Origin: Pontibacter ummariensis
Lineage (GTDB): Bacteria > Bacteroidota > Bacteroidia > Cytophagales > Hymenobacteraceae
Assembly (NCBI RefSeq): GCF_900188175.1
Contig: NZ_FZOQ01000015.1
Coordinates: forward strand, 62,001-126,000
Reading direction: 5' to 3'
DNA length: 64,000 bases
A model generated the notes under the pieces. It worked only from the letters and a program-made list of their open reading frames with translations, did no database searches and had not been told where the DNA came from. A program made the position numbers and the translations under genes. Below, piece after piece: positions 54,097-62,402 of this stretch. Within the stretch, counting starts at the first letter, position 1. Each line of letters opens with the position of its first letter.

Positions 54097-55071
54097 ATGA
54101 GAAACGAAAACCGCATGAAAACTAACAAAGGCAGAACGGCTGAAAGGCCTTCCGATATTCCAGGTTCTGGCTGGAAACAAGTGATGCTAAGGGTAAAAGA
54201 TCAAATCAGCAGCGACAACATAGGCATTGTGTCTGCCGGTGTCGCCTTTTACTTTTTCCTGGCCCTGTTCCCTACCCTGACGGCCATCATCTCAATTTAT
54301 GGCCTTGTAACTGACCCGGCTACGGTAGAGCAACAAATGGAGCAGCTCACGAATGTGTTACCGCAGGAGGCACACCAGTTGCTGACGGAGCAGCTGCGCT
54401 CAATTGCAGAGAAATCAGGTTCCTCCTTGGGCTGGGGGGTAGCACTGAGTATTCTTCTAAGCCTGTGGAGTGCCAACAGTGGTACGAAGTCCCTGTTTGA
54501 GGGCATCAACATTGCCTATGACGAAGAGAACGATCGTAGCTTTTTGAAGCTAAACGCCATCACCCTGCTCTTTACGCTGGGGGGGATCATATTGGGTATT
54601 ATTACGGTGACCCTGGTGGTGGGCTTCCCGGCCCTGGCGGGTAATCTTGGATTGTCAGACACGATACAAACCGTTATCAGTTGGGGCAGGTGGCTTATAC
54701 TGGCAGCCATCGTGATGTTCGGATTAGCGCTGATCTATAAAGTAGCCCCTACCCGCGACGATCCCAAGTTCAGGTGGGTGAGTTGGGGCTCTGCCATCGC
54801 TACTGTTTTGTGGCTGGTGGGCTCGCTGCTGTTCTCCTGGTACGTCAACAATTTCGGTAGCTACAGCGAAACCTATGGTTCGGTGGCTGCCGTGATCATC
54901 CTGATGCTGTGGTTTAATCTGACAAGTTTCATTATCCTGCTAGGGGCCGAAATCAACGCAGAACTGGAGCACCAGACAGCAAAAGATACGACTGTTGGCA
55001 AGCCTGAACCGATGGGGCAAAGAGGTGGCTACCATGCCGATCACGTGGCTGACGGACAGAAGAACAAATAA
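54097..55071 (+). CDS. YihY/BrkB family membrane protein
   Basis: The product is 324 residues with six predicted helices. The family signature is clear: AGVAFYFFLALFPTLTAIIS, RSFLKLNAITLLFTLGG, SWGSAIATVLWLVGSLLFSWYVNNF, and the final ILLGAEINAELEHQT. It was once thought to be an RNase (BN), which is not accepted now; the role is unknown and may concern envelope or transport. The ATG at 54097 has a TTATAG-rich upstream; a second ATG five codons later is also possible. It is monocistronic. Confidence 0.92.
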   Translation: MRNENRMKTNKGRTAERPSDIPGSGWKQVMLRVKDQISSDNIGIVSAGVAFYFFLALFPTLTAIISIYGLVTDPATVEQQMEQLTNVLPQEAHQLLTEQLRSIAEKSGSSLGWGVALSILLSLWSANSGTKSLFEGINIAYDEENDRSFLKLNAITLLFTLGGIILGIITVTLVVGFPALAGNLGLSDTIQTVISWGRWLILAAIVMFGLALIYKVAPTRDDPKFRWVSWGSAIATVLWLVGSLLFSWYVNNFGSYSETYGSVAAVIILMLWFNLTSFIILLGAEINAELEHQTAKDTTVGKPEPMGQRGGYHADHVADGQKNK

Positions 55072-55081
55072 AAAATAGAGC

Positions 55082-55138
55082 AAACAGTAAAAGCCCGCCG
55101 GGAGTGCAGACGGTGCATCCGGCGGGCTTTTACTGTTT
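55082..55138. terminator. bidirectional terminator, 20-base stem
   Basis: The arms 55082-55101 and 55119-55138 are perfectly complementary, with A-rich and T-rich ends. It separates the YihY gene from convergent proB. Confidence 0.85.
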
Positions 55139-55173
55139 AACTAACTTCCTTAAAATTTAGCAGTAAGGCGGGG

Positions 55174-55944
55174 TTAAATGGTAAACTTGGTACCTACGTT
55201 TTTGCCTTCCACGATATCCAGGATCACGTTTTTACGCTTTCCGTTGGCGATATAGGTCACGATGTTCTTGGCAGCCGTTTCTTTTGCGATCTTTAACTTA
55301 GACTGCATTCCGCCTCTGCCCTCGGCCTCTCCTTTTTCCGTTTGCTGCACGTACTTCTCTACGTTCTCTTCCACTTGCACCTGGTGCAGCAACTCAGAGC
55401 TCTCATCATCCGGATGCCCGGTGTACAAGCCATCTGTATCCGTTAAAATAATCAGCATGTCTGCACTGATCAGCTCAGCCACCAGGCTGGCTAACTCGTC
55501 GTTATCCGTAAACATCGACATCGTCAGGGACACGGCATCATCTTCGTTCGCGATGGGCGTTACACCTTCCGATAACAGGCCCTCATAGCAATTGAGCATG
55601 TTCTCGTGGTGCCGGCCCGGGCTAAAGTCCCTTTTGGTGGCCAGTACCTGCGCGCACCGCAGGCCGTAATCATGAAACAGGCTGTAGTAATGCCGCATCA
55701 TGCGGGGCTGGCCAACAGCCGAGTACACCTGCCTGCGGACAGAATCATCCTGTATGCTTATCTCTCCCAGGATCTCCTTTCCGGCAATGGCAGACCCGGA
55801 AGAAACTAACACGCATTGTATCCCCTGCTCATACAGTTGGGCGATTTGACGTACCAGACTTTTTAGAATTGGTCCTACAATCCGGTTGTCCCGGTTGGTC
55901 ATTACGTTGGTACCAACTTTTATAACTACTCTTTTCTTATGCAT
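55174..55944 (-). CDS. proB: glutamate 5-kinase, short form
   Basis: The product is 256 residues. It phosphorylates L-glutamate at the gamma-carboxyl in proline synthesis. The kinase blocks are present: VVIKVGTNVMT, VLVSSGSAIAGKEIL, the feedback region EDDAVSL and TDTDGLYTGHP. It has only the amino-acid kinase domain and lacks the C-terminal PUA domain of E. coli ProB (367 residues), a known short form. It starts 24 bases after proC, in one operon. No proA is nearby, so the second step is encoded elsewhere. Confidence 0.94.
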   Translation of the reverse strand: MHKKRVVIKVGTNVMTNRDNRIVGPILKSLVRQIAQLYEQGIQCVLVSSGSAIAGKEILGEISIQDDSVRRQVYSAVGQPRMMRHYYSLFHDYGLRCAQVLATKRDFSPGRHHENMLNCYEGLLSEGVTPIANEDDAVSLTMSMFTDNDELASLVAELISADMLIILTDTDGLYTGHPDDESSELLHQVQVEENVEKYVQQTEKGEAEGRGGMQSKLKIAKETAAKNIVTYIANGKRKNVILDIVEGKNVGTKFTI

Positions 55945-55968
55945 TAGAAATCATTTTAGTACAACAAC

Positions 55969-56772
55969 CTATTCCTTCCCTAATTCAACTGCACGGTTAA
56001 ACGCTGCATAGGCTGCTTCTTTAATCCGTTCTTTTACATTGTTGTCTTCCATGGAGTCCAGCGCTGCCCTGGTGGTACCTCCTTTAGAGGCTACCCGGTT
56101 CATCCAGGTGCTTGGCGACAGGTCATGCTGGTTGAAGAGTTCTACTGCTCCTTCAAAGGTCTGGCTCACCAGTACTTTGGCATCGCTGTCACTAAAGCCC
56201 ATCTTTAACGCAGCTTCCATCATCGACTGCATAAAGTAAAAGACATAGGCTGGGCCACTACCAGATATGCCGGTAGAGGCATCGATAAAGTTTTCGTTCT
56301 TAACCTTGATTGACTTACCCGTGGTGTCCAGTAAGTTTTTGATCGTGAGCAATTCTACCCGCGACACTTCCTCTGATCCGGTGTAGGACGTCACGCCTTT
56401 CCCTACCAGGGCAGGCAGGTTTGGCATCGTGCGCACCACTTTGCGAATGCCCAGGGAACTCTGTATTTTGTCGATCGTAACACCGGCCATCAGGGAGATA
56501 AAGATCTGCTGCTGGTTAACCATCCCCTTTATGTTCTCGAAAAGCTCCTCGCTGTGAAAGGGTTTTACAGCAATAAAGATCAAATCGGCCTTTGGTACGC
56601 AATCCTCCAGTGTTTCATACACCTTGAAATACGAGATTTTCTTTAACTCCAGGATCTTCTCCGGAGAGATGTCATAAATCATCAAATTGCGACCACTCAG
56701 TAATGGGGACTTCGCCATTCCTTCGGCGTACGTGAGGCCCATGTTACCTGCACCGATTACTAGTACTTTCAT
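55969..56772 (-). CDS. proC: pyrroline-5-carboxylate reductase
   Basis: The product is 267 residues from the ATG at 56772, which gives MKVLVIGAGNMGLTYAEGM; the frame extends 29 codons upstream without family similarity. It reduces pyrroline-5-carboxylate to L-proline with NAD(P)H. The Rossmann motif GAGNMG and the C-terminal P5CR block ASTGISGSGPAYVFYFMQSMMEAALKMG (split here at 194-221) and SKGGTTRAAL are present. It is the first gene of the proC-proB operon. Confidence 0.95.
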   Translation of the reverse strand: MKVLVIGAGNMGLTYAEGMAKSPLLSGRNLMIYDISPEKILELKKISYFKVYETLEDCVPKADLIFIAVKPFHSEELFENIKGMVNQQQIFISLMAGVTIDKIQSSLGIRKVVRTMPNLPALVGKGVTSYTGSEEVSRVELLTIKNLLDTTGKSIKVKNENFIDASTGISGSGPAYVFYFMQSMMEAALKMGFSDSDAKVLVSQTFEGAVELFNQHDLSPSTWMNRVASKGGTTRAALDSMEDNNVKERIKEAAYAAFNRAVELGKE

Positions 56773-57121
56773 GCTTATTTTTAATTTTTTTAATACGGCA
56801 ATACTGCCATTTTGCAATGCATACCATTTACGAAATGCGCAAAGCATTTTTGCGGGCATTATCGAAAATGTAAGGTGATAGCTTTAAAATTAATAAAAAT
56901 TGCACTTTATCCCTAGCTTTACTTCATAAGATTTGCCCTTGTAGTTCTTTCAGACTGTTTTACAGGTAGATGCAGCCATGGATTTTTCCCGGGAAGCCAG
57001 GCCGCATATACACAGAAGCGGCTGGGCAATTCTGTCAAAAAAAACTATTTGCAGCAACTTTCGGAGCTATTTGGGGTAGTAGAAACCTACAGACACTGAA
57101 AGAAGCAAATAGAATTATTTA
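56773..57121. other. divergent AT-rich intergenic region
   Basis: This lies between proC and the TerB-like gene. I see no gene. The sequences 56770-56920 are AT-rich and probably hold the proC promoter. Confidence 0.4.
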
Positions 57122-57574
57122 ATGGGACTTTTCGACAAGAAATACAGTGCAGTAACAGCAAGTACCTTTACGCCCCAAAACGAACAGGAAGCCTGGATTG
57201 CCATTATGCACGCCTGCATTGCCGTAGACGAGGACATCGCCGATGAAGAACTGGATGAGTTAGCAGAAACGTTAGCTTATAAAGACTTCTTTGAGGGGCA
57301 TAACGTGCGGGAGTATTACAAGGCGGTCTTGTTGGCGCACGCTAAAATTGGCAGCAAACAACTGATCGACAACAGCGTGGAATATATAAGCCCTGAGAGT
57401 AAAAACACCCTTTTTGCCTTAACCATTGAATTACTTCTTGCTGATGAGGTATTAGCCGATAAAGAAAAGGAGTTAATCGGTTACCTGACTTCTGCCTTGG
57501 ATATAGAGGAAGAAATTGCTGACAGTATCGTAGATAAAAAGCTGAAGCAGCACAAAGGAAATGAGGGGGTATAA
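57122..57574 (+). CDS. TerB-like protein
   Basis: The product is 150 residues and all-helical. It has TerB-family spacing: AWIAIMHACIAVDEDIADEELDELAE and later LLLADEVLADKEKELIGYL, both with the acidic D-x-x-x-x-x-E/D pattern that binds metal in TerB. TerB is associated with tellurite resistance and envelope stress, but most relatives are of unknown role. No other ter genes are present. A short hairpin over its stop (57566-57601) may terminate it. Confidence 0.8.
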   Translation: MGLFDKKYSAVTASTFTPQNEQEAWIAIMHACIAVDEDIADEELDELAETLAYKDFFEGHNVREYYKAVLLAHAKIGSKQLIDNSVEYISPESKNTLFALTIELLLADEVLADKEKELIGYLTSALDIEEEIADSIVDKKLKQHKGNEGV

Positions 57575-57601
57575 ATGCAGCAAGTACTGTATTTATACCC
57601 C
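57566..57601 (+). terminator. hairpin spanning the TerB-like stop codon
   Basis: An 11-base stem GGGGTATAAAT/ATTTATACCCC with a 14-base loop includes the stop at 57572-57574. There is no T-run after it, so termination is uncertain. Confidence 0.35.
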
Positions 57602-57633
57602 GGCCGCCGGCAATCTCGTGCACGGTGGATAAA

Positions 57634-57656
57634 AAAAGGAGCTTCAAGCTCCTTTT
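57634..57656. terminator. short terminator hairpin between convergent genes
   Basis: AAAAGGAGCTT and its complement flank one base (the working loop is TTCAA), followed by TTCTGAT. It should serve the genes on both sides. Confidence 0.7.
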
Positions 57657-57679
57657 CTGATAGGTCTTACCATCTATCC

Positions 57680-58048
57680 TTAAAATCTGTCTGAGGTATC
57701 TGCTTCACCGGCTTCTTCGAAGTGGGTGGCTTGTTTTATCTTCTTTTCTTTGCCCTCCGCATCTTCATAAGAACGCTCCTCCACTTCAATGGACAGGACT
57801 TTTCCTTTCAACTCTTTAGAGTCTACCTCTGTCTTTTCTATCCCAGCTGCTTTTAAAAAGGCTGCCAGTATTGGCTGGCCGGGTTCGCTCAAATAAAAGC
57901 GTTGGTTGATAAAACCATCCTCGTTCTCAAAACGACAGTTGATGAAGGGCACATCTTTGTTTTCACTTCTTCCTTCATCTACTTCCGTTATTTTTACCAC
58001 GTGCCGTCCTTCCGGCAGATAGGGCTTTTCATGTACGTTCAATTTCAT
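57680..58048 (-). CDS. hypothetical protein, DUF669-like
   Basis: The product is 122 residues. The beta-rich pattern LPEGRHVVKITEVDEGRSENKDVPFINCRFENED (split as residues 11-44), then QRFYLSEPGQPILAAFLKAAGIE and KGKVLSIEVEERSYEDAEGK, resembles the phage-associated DUF669 family, some members of which act near recombination or single-strand DNA functions. The match is by pattern only and I am not certain. There are no phage neighbours. It is soluble, acidic overall, and monocistronic. Confidence 0.7.
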   Translation of the reverse strand: MKLNVHEKPYLPEGRHVVKITEVDEGRSENKDVPFINCRFENEDGFINQRFYLSEPGQPILAAFLKAAGIEKTEVDSKELKGKVLSIEVEERSYEDAEGKEKKIKQATHFEEAGEADTSDRF

Positions 58049-58268
58049 AATGTTCTTCTTTTTGCTAATTTTTTACGCAAAAAGAGTAAAAAAGGTTAAA
58101 CAGCAGAAGTAATCACACCATATTAGCTAATATTATTAGTTTTACCTCCACAAAATGTGCCCCCTAGCATTTTCCTATCTAAACCGTTGGATTACCCGTA
58201 CAACAAAGTAGCCCGGGAGAAATCCTGGGCGGAATTAAATTTTGTTGAATAAAAGAAGGAGACCGATT

Positions 58269-58604
58269 ATGGCAGATCAGAAAGATAAAAGCAATGAATT
58301 AAAATCACACGCAGGCGAGGGTGGAAACCTAAAGGACCAGCGCCAATCCAATACAGGTCCACAGGCAGGAAGTGCTGCAAACACACGCGGCGAGAACAAG
58401 CCTCATACAGAAGGTGACAGCGCTGGGGCCAAGAAAGCGAAGCCAGACCTTGAAAAGGACAGCCCGCAAGGCTCGCACAGAAACTCAACGACCACGACTC
58501 GTGGTGCAGACAGTACTGACAAGGAGTTCCGCAACAACCAGCCGAACGCCAGTACCCTGAAAGGGCATAAGAGCAGCTCTGGCTTGGGTAACGAAAAGCA
58601 GTAG
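58269..58604 (+). CDS. small disordered hydrophilic protein, 111 aa
   Basis: From the ATG at 58269, with AAGGAGA a few bases upstream, the product is 111 residues; the frame extends nine codons further. It is nearly free of hydrophobic residues and is rich in N, S, K, G, T, E and Q (MADQKDKSNELKSHAGEGG, RGENKPHTEGDSAGAKKAK, KGHKSSSGLGNEKQ). Composition resembles LEA/hydrophilin-type desiccation proteins, which is inference. It is followed by a terminator. Confidence 0.68.
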   Translation: MADQKDKSNELKSHAGEGGNLKDQRQSNTGPQAGSAANTRGENKPHTEGDSAGAKKAKPDLEKDSPQGSHRNSTTTTRGADSTDKEFRNNQPNASTLKGHKSSSGLGNEKQ

Positions 58605-58646
58605 TAAAAAGCTATAAAGTTATATAGGTGCTTTGGCACCTGTAGC

Positions 58647-58674
58647 AAAAGCCTCGGATATCTCCGGGGCTTTT
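58647..58674 (+). terminator. terminator of the 58269 gene
   Basis: A 12-base stem with one G-U (AAAAGCCTCGGA/TCCGGGGCTTTT) is followed by TGTTTTG. Confidence 0.8.
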
Positions 58675-58822
58675 GTTTTGTCTACCTGTGTCCGAGCTTC
58701 ATGACTGCACGCTCTGTTTCCTCAACCTCTGTCATTTCTTGACCATTTTGTCTAAGCTAGCATAGTTACTGCTAATCCTATAGAATTACTTGCTTCCTTT
58801 TTTTGTGGAGTCAGTCACTGTA

Positions 58823-58834
58823 CACAAGCGGACG
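58823..58834 (-). repeat. dispersed CCGCTTGTG intergenic element, copy 3 (inverted)
   Basis: CACAAGCGGACG is the exact complement of 743-754. It is part of the local palindrome CAAGCG-GA-CGCTTG (58825-58838). Confidence 0.4.
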
Positions 58835-58969
58835 CTTGCCCAGGGACGGGCATCTCTTAACTATGAGACAGACACCTTTGCCCAGAACATGAATGATGTT
58901 TTTTTGTAGAGCGTTCAACGAGTAGGTGCAGGGTTCTCAACAAACAAATTTGCTTGGCTCTTTTGCACT

Positions 58970-59012
58970 CCCCTCCTTTTTTCAAGGAGGGGTGCCGAAG
59001 GCGGGGTGGTTC
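58970..59012. repeat. AAGGAGGGG/GGGGTGGTT palindrome element, copy 2
   Basis: A nine-base stem CCCCTCCTT/AAGGAGGGG (58970-58978, 58984-58992) is followed by TGCCGAAGGCGGGGTGGTT. The 2773-2834 palindrome shares the stem and the GGGGTGGTT end. Confidence 0.6.
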
Positions 59013-59140
59013 ATCTCTTTTTCGAAGAGAAACTCAGGCCCAGCCGGCGAGGTGAGAAGCCAGCCCAAAGCTACATAGTCTCAGTCTTGCCAACCCCTCC
59101 GTAACCTGGACAAACTTTTCTGAGCTAAGCTCTCCTCATA

Positions 59141-61690
59141 CTACCTTCCCCTTAAAAAACGAGCTAAGTAAGGAGCGGTTCGGCTTTCTGATGAAGCCGC
59201 TATTTCTGCAGGAATGCCCGCTGCCACTACCATACCTCCCTCCTCTCCTGCTCCCGGACCGATGTCCAGTACCCAATCACTGCCTGCCACTACCCGCATG
59301 TCATGCTCGACCACCACGACAGTGTTACCAGCTTCTATCAGGCCGTTTAATTGCGTCATTAGCTTTTCCACATCAGCGGGGTGTAGCCCTGTGGTGGGTT
59401 CGTCTAACACATAAAGGGTATTTCCGCGCTGCATCTTTTGAAGCTCAGTCGCCAGTTTGATGCGCTGGGCCTCGCCGCCGGATAACTCCGTAGCGGACTG
59501 CCCTAACCGCAGGTAACCAAGGCCTACTTCGCGTAAGACTGTGAGCGGCCGCAACACTTGGGGCTCTTCGCTAAAGAACTCCCAGGCCTCATCCACTGTC
59601 ATACCCAGTACTTCCGCGATGTTTTTATCGCGGTAGGTTATTTCCAGGGTCTTCACATTGTAGCGTGTGCCATGGCAGGTAGGGCAAGGCGTGTACACAC
59701 TGGGCAGGAAAAGCAGTTCTACCATCACGAAGCCTTCTCCTTTGCAGGTTTCACAGCGGCCTTTCGATACGTTAAAAGAAAATCGGCCGGCATCGTATCG
59801 GCGTTTCCGGGCCTCTTTTGTTGCGGCAAAAAGCTTACGTACATGGTCGAAGAGACCTGTGTAGGTGGCCATGTTAGAGCGCGGTGTACGACCGATCGGT
59901 TTCTGGTCTACCCGCACCAGGCGCTTGATATGCTCCATCCCAGCCGTGATCTGGCCGCCACTTTTGGCCTGTTCCTGTCGCTCCAGTTCTTCGCTTTCCT
60001 CTTCCTCAGCAAGTACCTCCTGCCCCAGGTGCTCCGACACTAACTCCACCAGGGCCTGGCTTACCAGGCTCGATTTACCGGAACCCGATACACCTGTTAC
60101 GGTCGTCAGCACACCAAGCGGAAAAGCAACATCCAGCTGATGCAGGTTATTACGCGCCACCCCTGCTAATTGCAGCCATGCAGTTGGTTTACGTGGCGTA
60201 TGACTGGTACCCTCAGAATGGTCAAACAAGTAGCGCCGCGTTTGGGACGTTTCCACTTGCTCTAAGCCTTGAGGTGGGCCACTGTAGAGTACCTCCCCGC
60301 CTTTTTCCCCGGCGGCCGGGCCTACGTCTACCAGCCAATCGGCCTTTCGGACGACATCCAGGTTATGCTCCACGATGAATAAAGAGTTTCCGGCCTCCTT
60401 CAGGCGCGCTAGGGCCGAGAGGAGTGCTTCGGTATCCGAGGGATGGAGCCCGGCAGAGGGTTCGTCGAGCACGTACACCACCCCGAAAAGATTCGAGTAC
60501 AGCTGTGTGGCTAAGCGCAGGCGTTGCAGCTCTCCGGGAGATAAGGTAGGCGTGCTGCGCTCCAGAGACAGATACCCGAGGCCAAGATCGAGCAAAACCT
60601 CAAGCCGTGCCAACAAATCCGCAGCAATCCGCTGGGCCACGAGTACCTGCTCCGGGTGCTCGTTTTCCTGCTGCCCGTCCTTCGCGCCTGTGCCAATAGC
60701 GTAAGGCTGCAGGAGGCTGACGAGCCGTTTCAGGGGCAAACGGGAGAAATCCGCAATATCCAGGCCCGCAAAGGTTACCGACAGGGACTCGGGGCGCAGG
60801 CGCTTGCCGTGGCAGAGCGGGCACGCCACGCTAAGCATGTACTGGGCCACCCGCTTTTTCATCATCTCACTGTTGGAGTTGGCAAAGGTGTGCATCACAT
60901 GCCGCCTGGCACTCGAGAAGGTGCCCATATAGTTCGGTTCTGCCTTCCGCTGTAGGGCCCGCTGTGTCTCCTCGGGTGACAAGCCCGGGTATACCGGCAC
61001 TACAGGCTGTTCCTCCGTGAAAAGGATCCAATCCCGCTCTTCCTGCGGCAGCTCGTGCCAGGGGCGGTCCACATCATAGCCCAGCGTCACCAGAATGTCA
61101 CGCAGGTTCTGTCCGCCCCAGGCCGTTGGCCAGGCAGCAATAGCCTTCTCCCGAATCGTGAGCGAATCATCCGGCACCATCGACTGCTCTGTCACCTCAT
61201 AGATTTTGCCCAGGCCATGGCAGGTAGGGCAAGCACCCTCTGCCGTATTCGGTGAAAAAGCATCGGCATAGATAATGGATTGCCCCGGCGGGTAGTTACC
61301 GGCACGGGAATACAGCATGCGCACCAAATTGGAAAGGGTCGTTACGCTGCCCACCGAGGAGCGCGTTGTAGGCGTGCCCCGCTGTTGTTGCAGGGCCACG
61401 GCAGGAGGCAAGCCATCCACTGTATCTACCTCTGGCACCGACATCTGGTGAAACAGGCGCCGGGCATAGGGCGAGACAGACTCCAGGTAGCGCCGCTGCG
61501 CCTCTGCAAAGAGGGTCCCGAATGCCAGCGAGGATTTTCCGGAACCAGAGACACCGGTAAACACAACCAATGCGTCACGGGGAATGTCGAGGTCTACATT
61601 CTTTAAATTGTGCTCGCGTGCGCCCCGCACACGTACATAACCACTACTTTTATCTGAATTTGGGAAAGAGACAGGGATATTTTTTATCAT
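59141..61690 (-). CDS. UvrA2-type excinuclease ABC subunit A paralog
   Basis: The product is 849 residues from the ATG at 61690 (a GTG ten codons upstream is possible). Two ABC ATPase halves are present: Walker A GVSGSGKSSLAFG and GVSGSGKSSLVSQ; signatures LSPGELQRLRLA (degenerate in the first half) and LSGGEAQRIKLA; Walker B VVYVLDEPSAGLHP and TLYVLDEPTTGLHP. Cys-rich zinc elements appear as CPTCHG, CPLCHG and CETCKGEG ... CPTCHG. At 849 residues it is about 90 shorter than UvrA, and no UvrB-binding region is apparent between the first Walker A and the CPTCHG. This is the UvrA2 class, linked to tolerance of DNA-binding drugs. It is monocistronic. Confidence 0.9.
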   Translation of the reverse strand: MIKNIPVSFPNSDKSSGYVRVRGAREHNLKNVDLDIPRDALVVFTGVSGSGKSSLAFGTLFAEAQRRYLESVSPYARRLFHQMSVPEVDTVDGLPPAVALQQQRGTPTTRSSVGSVTTLSNLVRMLYSRAGNYPPGQSIIYADAFSPNTAEGACPTCHGLGKIYEVTEQSMVPDDSLTIREKAIAAWPTAWGGQNLRDILVTLGYDVDRPWHELPQEERDWILFTEEQPVVPVYPGLSPEETQRALQRKAEPNYMGTFSSARRHVMHTFANSNSEMMKKRVAQYMLSVACPLCHGKRLRPESLSVTFAGLDIADFSRLPLKRLVSLLQPYAIGTGAKDGQQENEHPEQVLVAQRIAADLLARLEVLLDLGLGYLSLERSTPTLSPGELQRLRLATQLYSNLFGVVYVLDEPSAGLHPSDTEALLSALARLKEAGNSLFIVEHNLDVVRKADWLVDVGPAAGEKGGEVLYSGPPQGLEQVETSQTRRYLFDHSEGTSHTPRKPTAWLQLAGVARNNLHQLDVAFPLGVLTTVTGVSGSGKSSLVSQALVELVSEHLGQEVLAEEEESEELERQEQAKSGGQITAGMEHIKRLVRVDQKPIGRTPRSNMATYTGLFDHVRKLFAATKEARKRRYDAGRFSFNVSKGRCETCKGEGFVMVELLFLPSVYTPCPTCHGTRYNVKTLEITYRDKNIAEVLGMTVDEAWEFFSEEPQVLRPLTVLREVGLGYLRLGQSATELSGGEAQRIKLATELQKMQRGNTLYVLDEPTTGLHPADVEKLMTQLNGLIEAGNTVVVVEHDMRVVAGSDWVLDIGPGAGEEGGMVVAAGIPAEIAASSESRTAPYLARFLRGR

Positions 61691-61916
61691 GTTGGAGAGG
61701 CCCGGCTTCTTTGCTGACACCGGGCTTTCGACTGTGCTTTACAAAAAGTGACAGCTGCTAAGTTAAGCAGCTTTGTCCTAAATTATAAATCAGCCTTATA
61801 GACAACTGCTTATCAAATACCTAGCAGGCACAAAGGAATTTTGCTTTATAAAAAGGGGTTATTGGAGTACCTTTCGTGCCTAAACCGATCATGATTGGAG
61901 GTAAAGATACCAGACG

Positions 61917-62339
61917 ATGAGACTTACAGGAAATTTACGCGACATCAAAACCCAAAGAGACGACCAGCTTCAAGACATAGTGCTGCACATTGATAAAGTA
62001 GAGTACCTTACCCAGAAGAAGGATGGCAAATACTTTCAGCCCTTTGAGTTTGTGGATGAACTGGATACCCCCCTGGTGATTACCGGTGATCGCCTGTCGC
62101 GCACAGACACTAAGCACCTGGAAGAGGGAGAGCACGAGTTTAACGTGTACGATAAGGTGGATGGCGCGTACGAGCTCAACCCAAACAAGCACCTTTCAGT
62201 CACCACAGAATACGATTTCGACCTGGACCTCACCATCCTCACTTCTGTGTCTTACGTGGTAACAGTATCGAACGAGGAGTTCACAGAGATAAAACAGGAA
62301 AAGCATAAAGCCAGGAAAGGAAAAAGGAGGCACAGGTAA
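61917..62339 (+). CDS. hypothetical protein, 140 aa
   Basis: The product is soluble and strongly charged, with an acidic middle (FEFVDELDTPLVITGDRLSR) and a basic C-terminus (KQEKHKARKGKRRHR). Beta-rich segments such as IVLHIDKVEYLTQKKDG and DFDLDLTILTSVSYVVTVS suggest a compact beta domain. The family is not recognised. A GGAGG lies 17 bases before the ATG, too far for an ordinary Shine-Dalgarno, so the start may differ. It stands alone. Confidence 0.6.
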   Translation: MRLTGNLRDIKTQRDDQLQDIVLHIDKVEYLTQKKDGKYFQPFEFVDELDTPLVITGDRLSRTDTKHLEEGEHEFNVYDKVDGAYELNPNKHLSVTTEYDFDLDLTILTSVSYVVTVSNEEFTEIKQEKHKARKGKRRHR

Positions 62340-62402
62340 ATGTTTCTTCCTGCTTGTGAAAGAACATTGCCTGCCCACCCGCCTTCACCTGTGCTCATGG
62401 CC

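Larger units (their letters stand above)
58605..59140. other. intergenic region with two repeat elements
   Basis: I see no gene. It holds a terminator, the third CCGCTTGTG element (58823-58834, inverted), and the second AAGGAGGGG palindrome element (58970-59012). Confidence 0.5.

Noticed and set aside
58160..58190. CTAAACC and CGTAC upstream of the 58269 gene, resembling the paralog promoter
   Set aside because: The boxes are 11 bases apart instead of 15, so the match fails on spacing.
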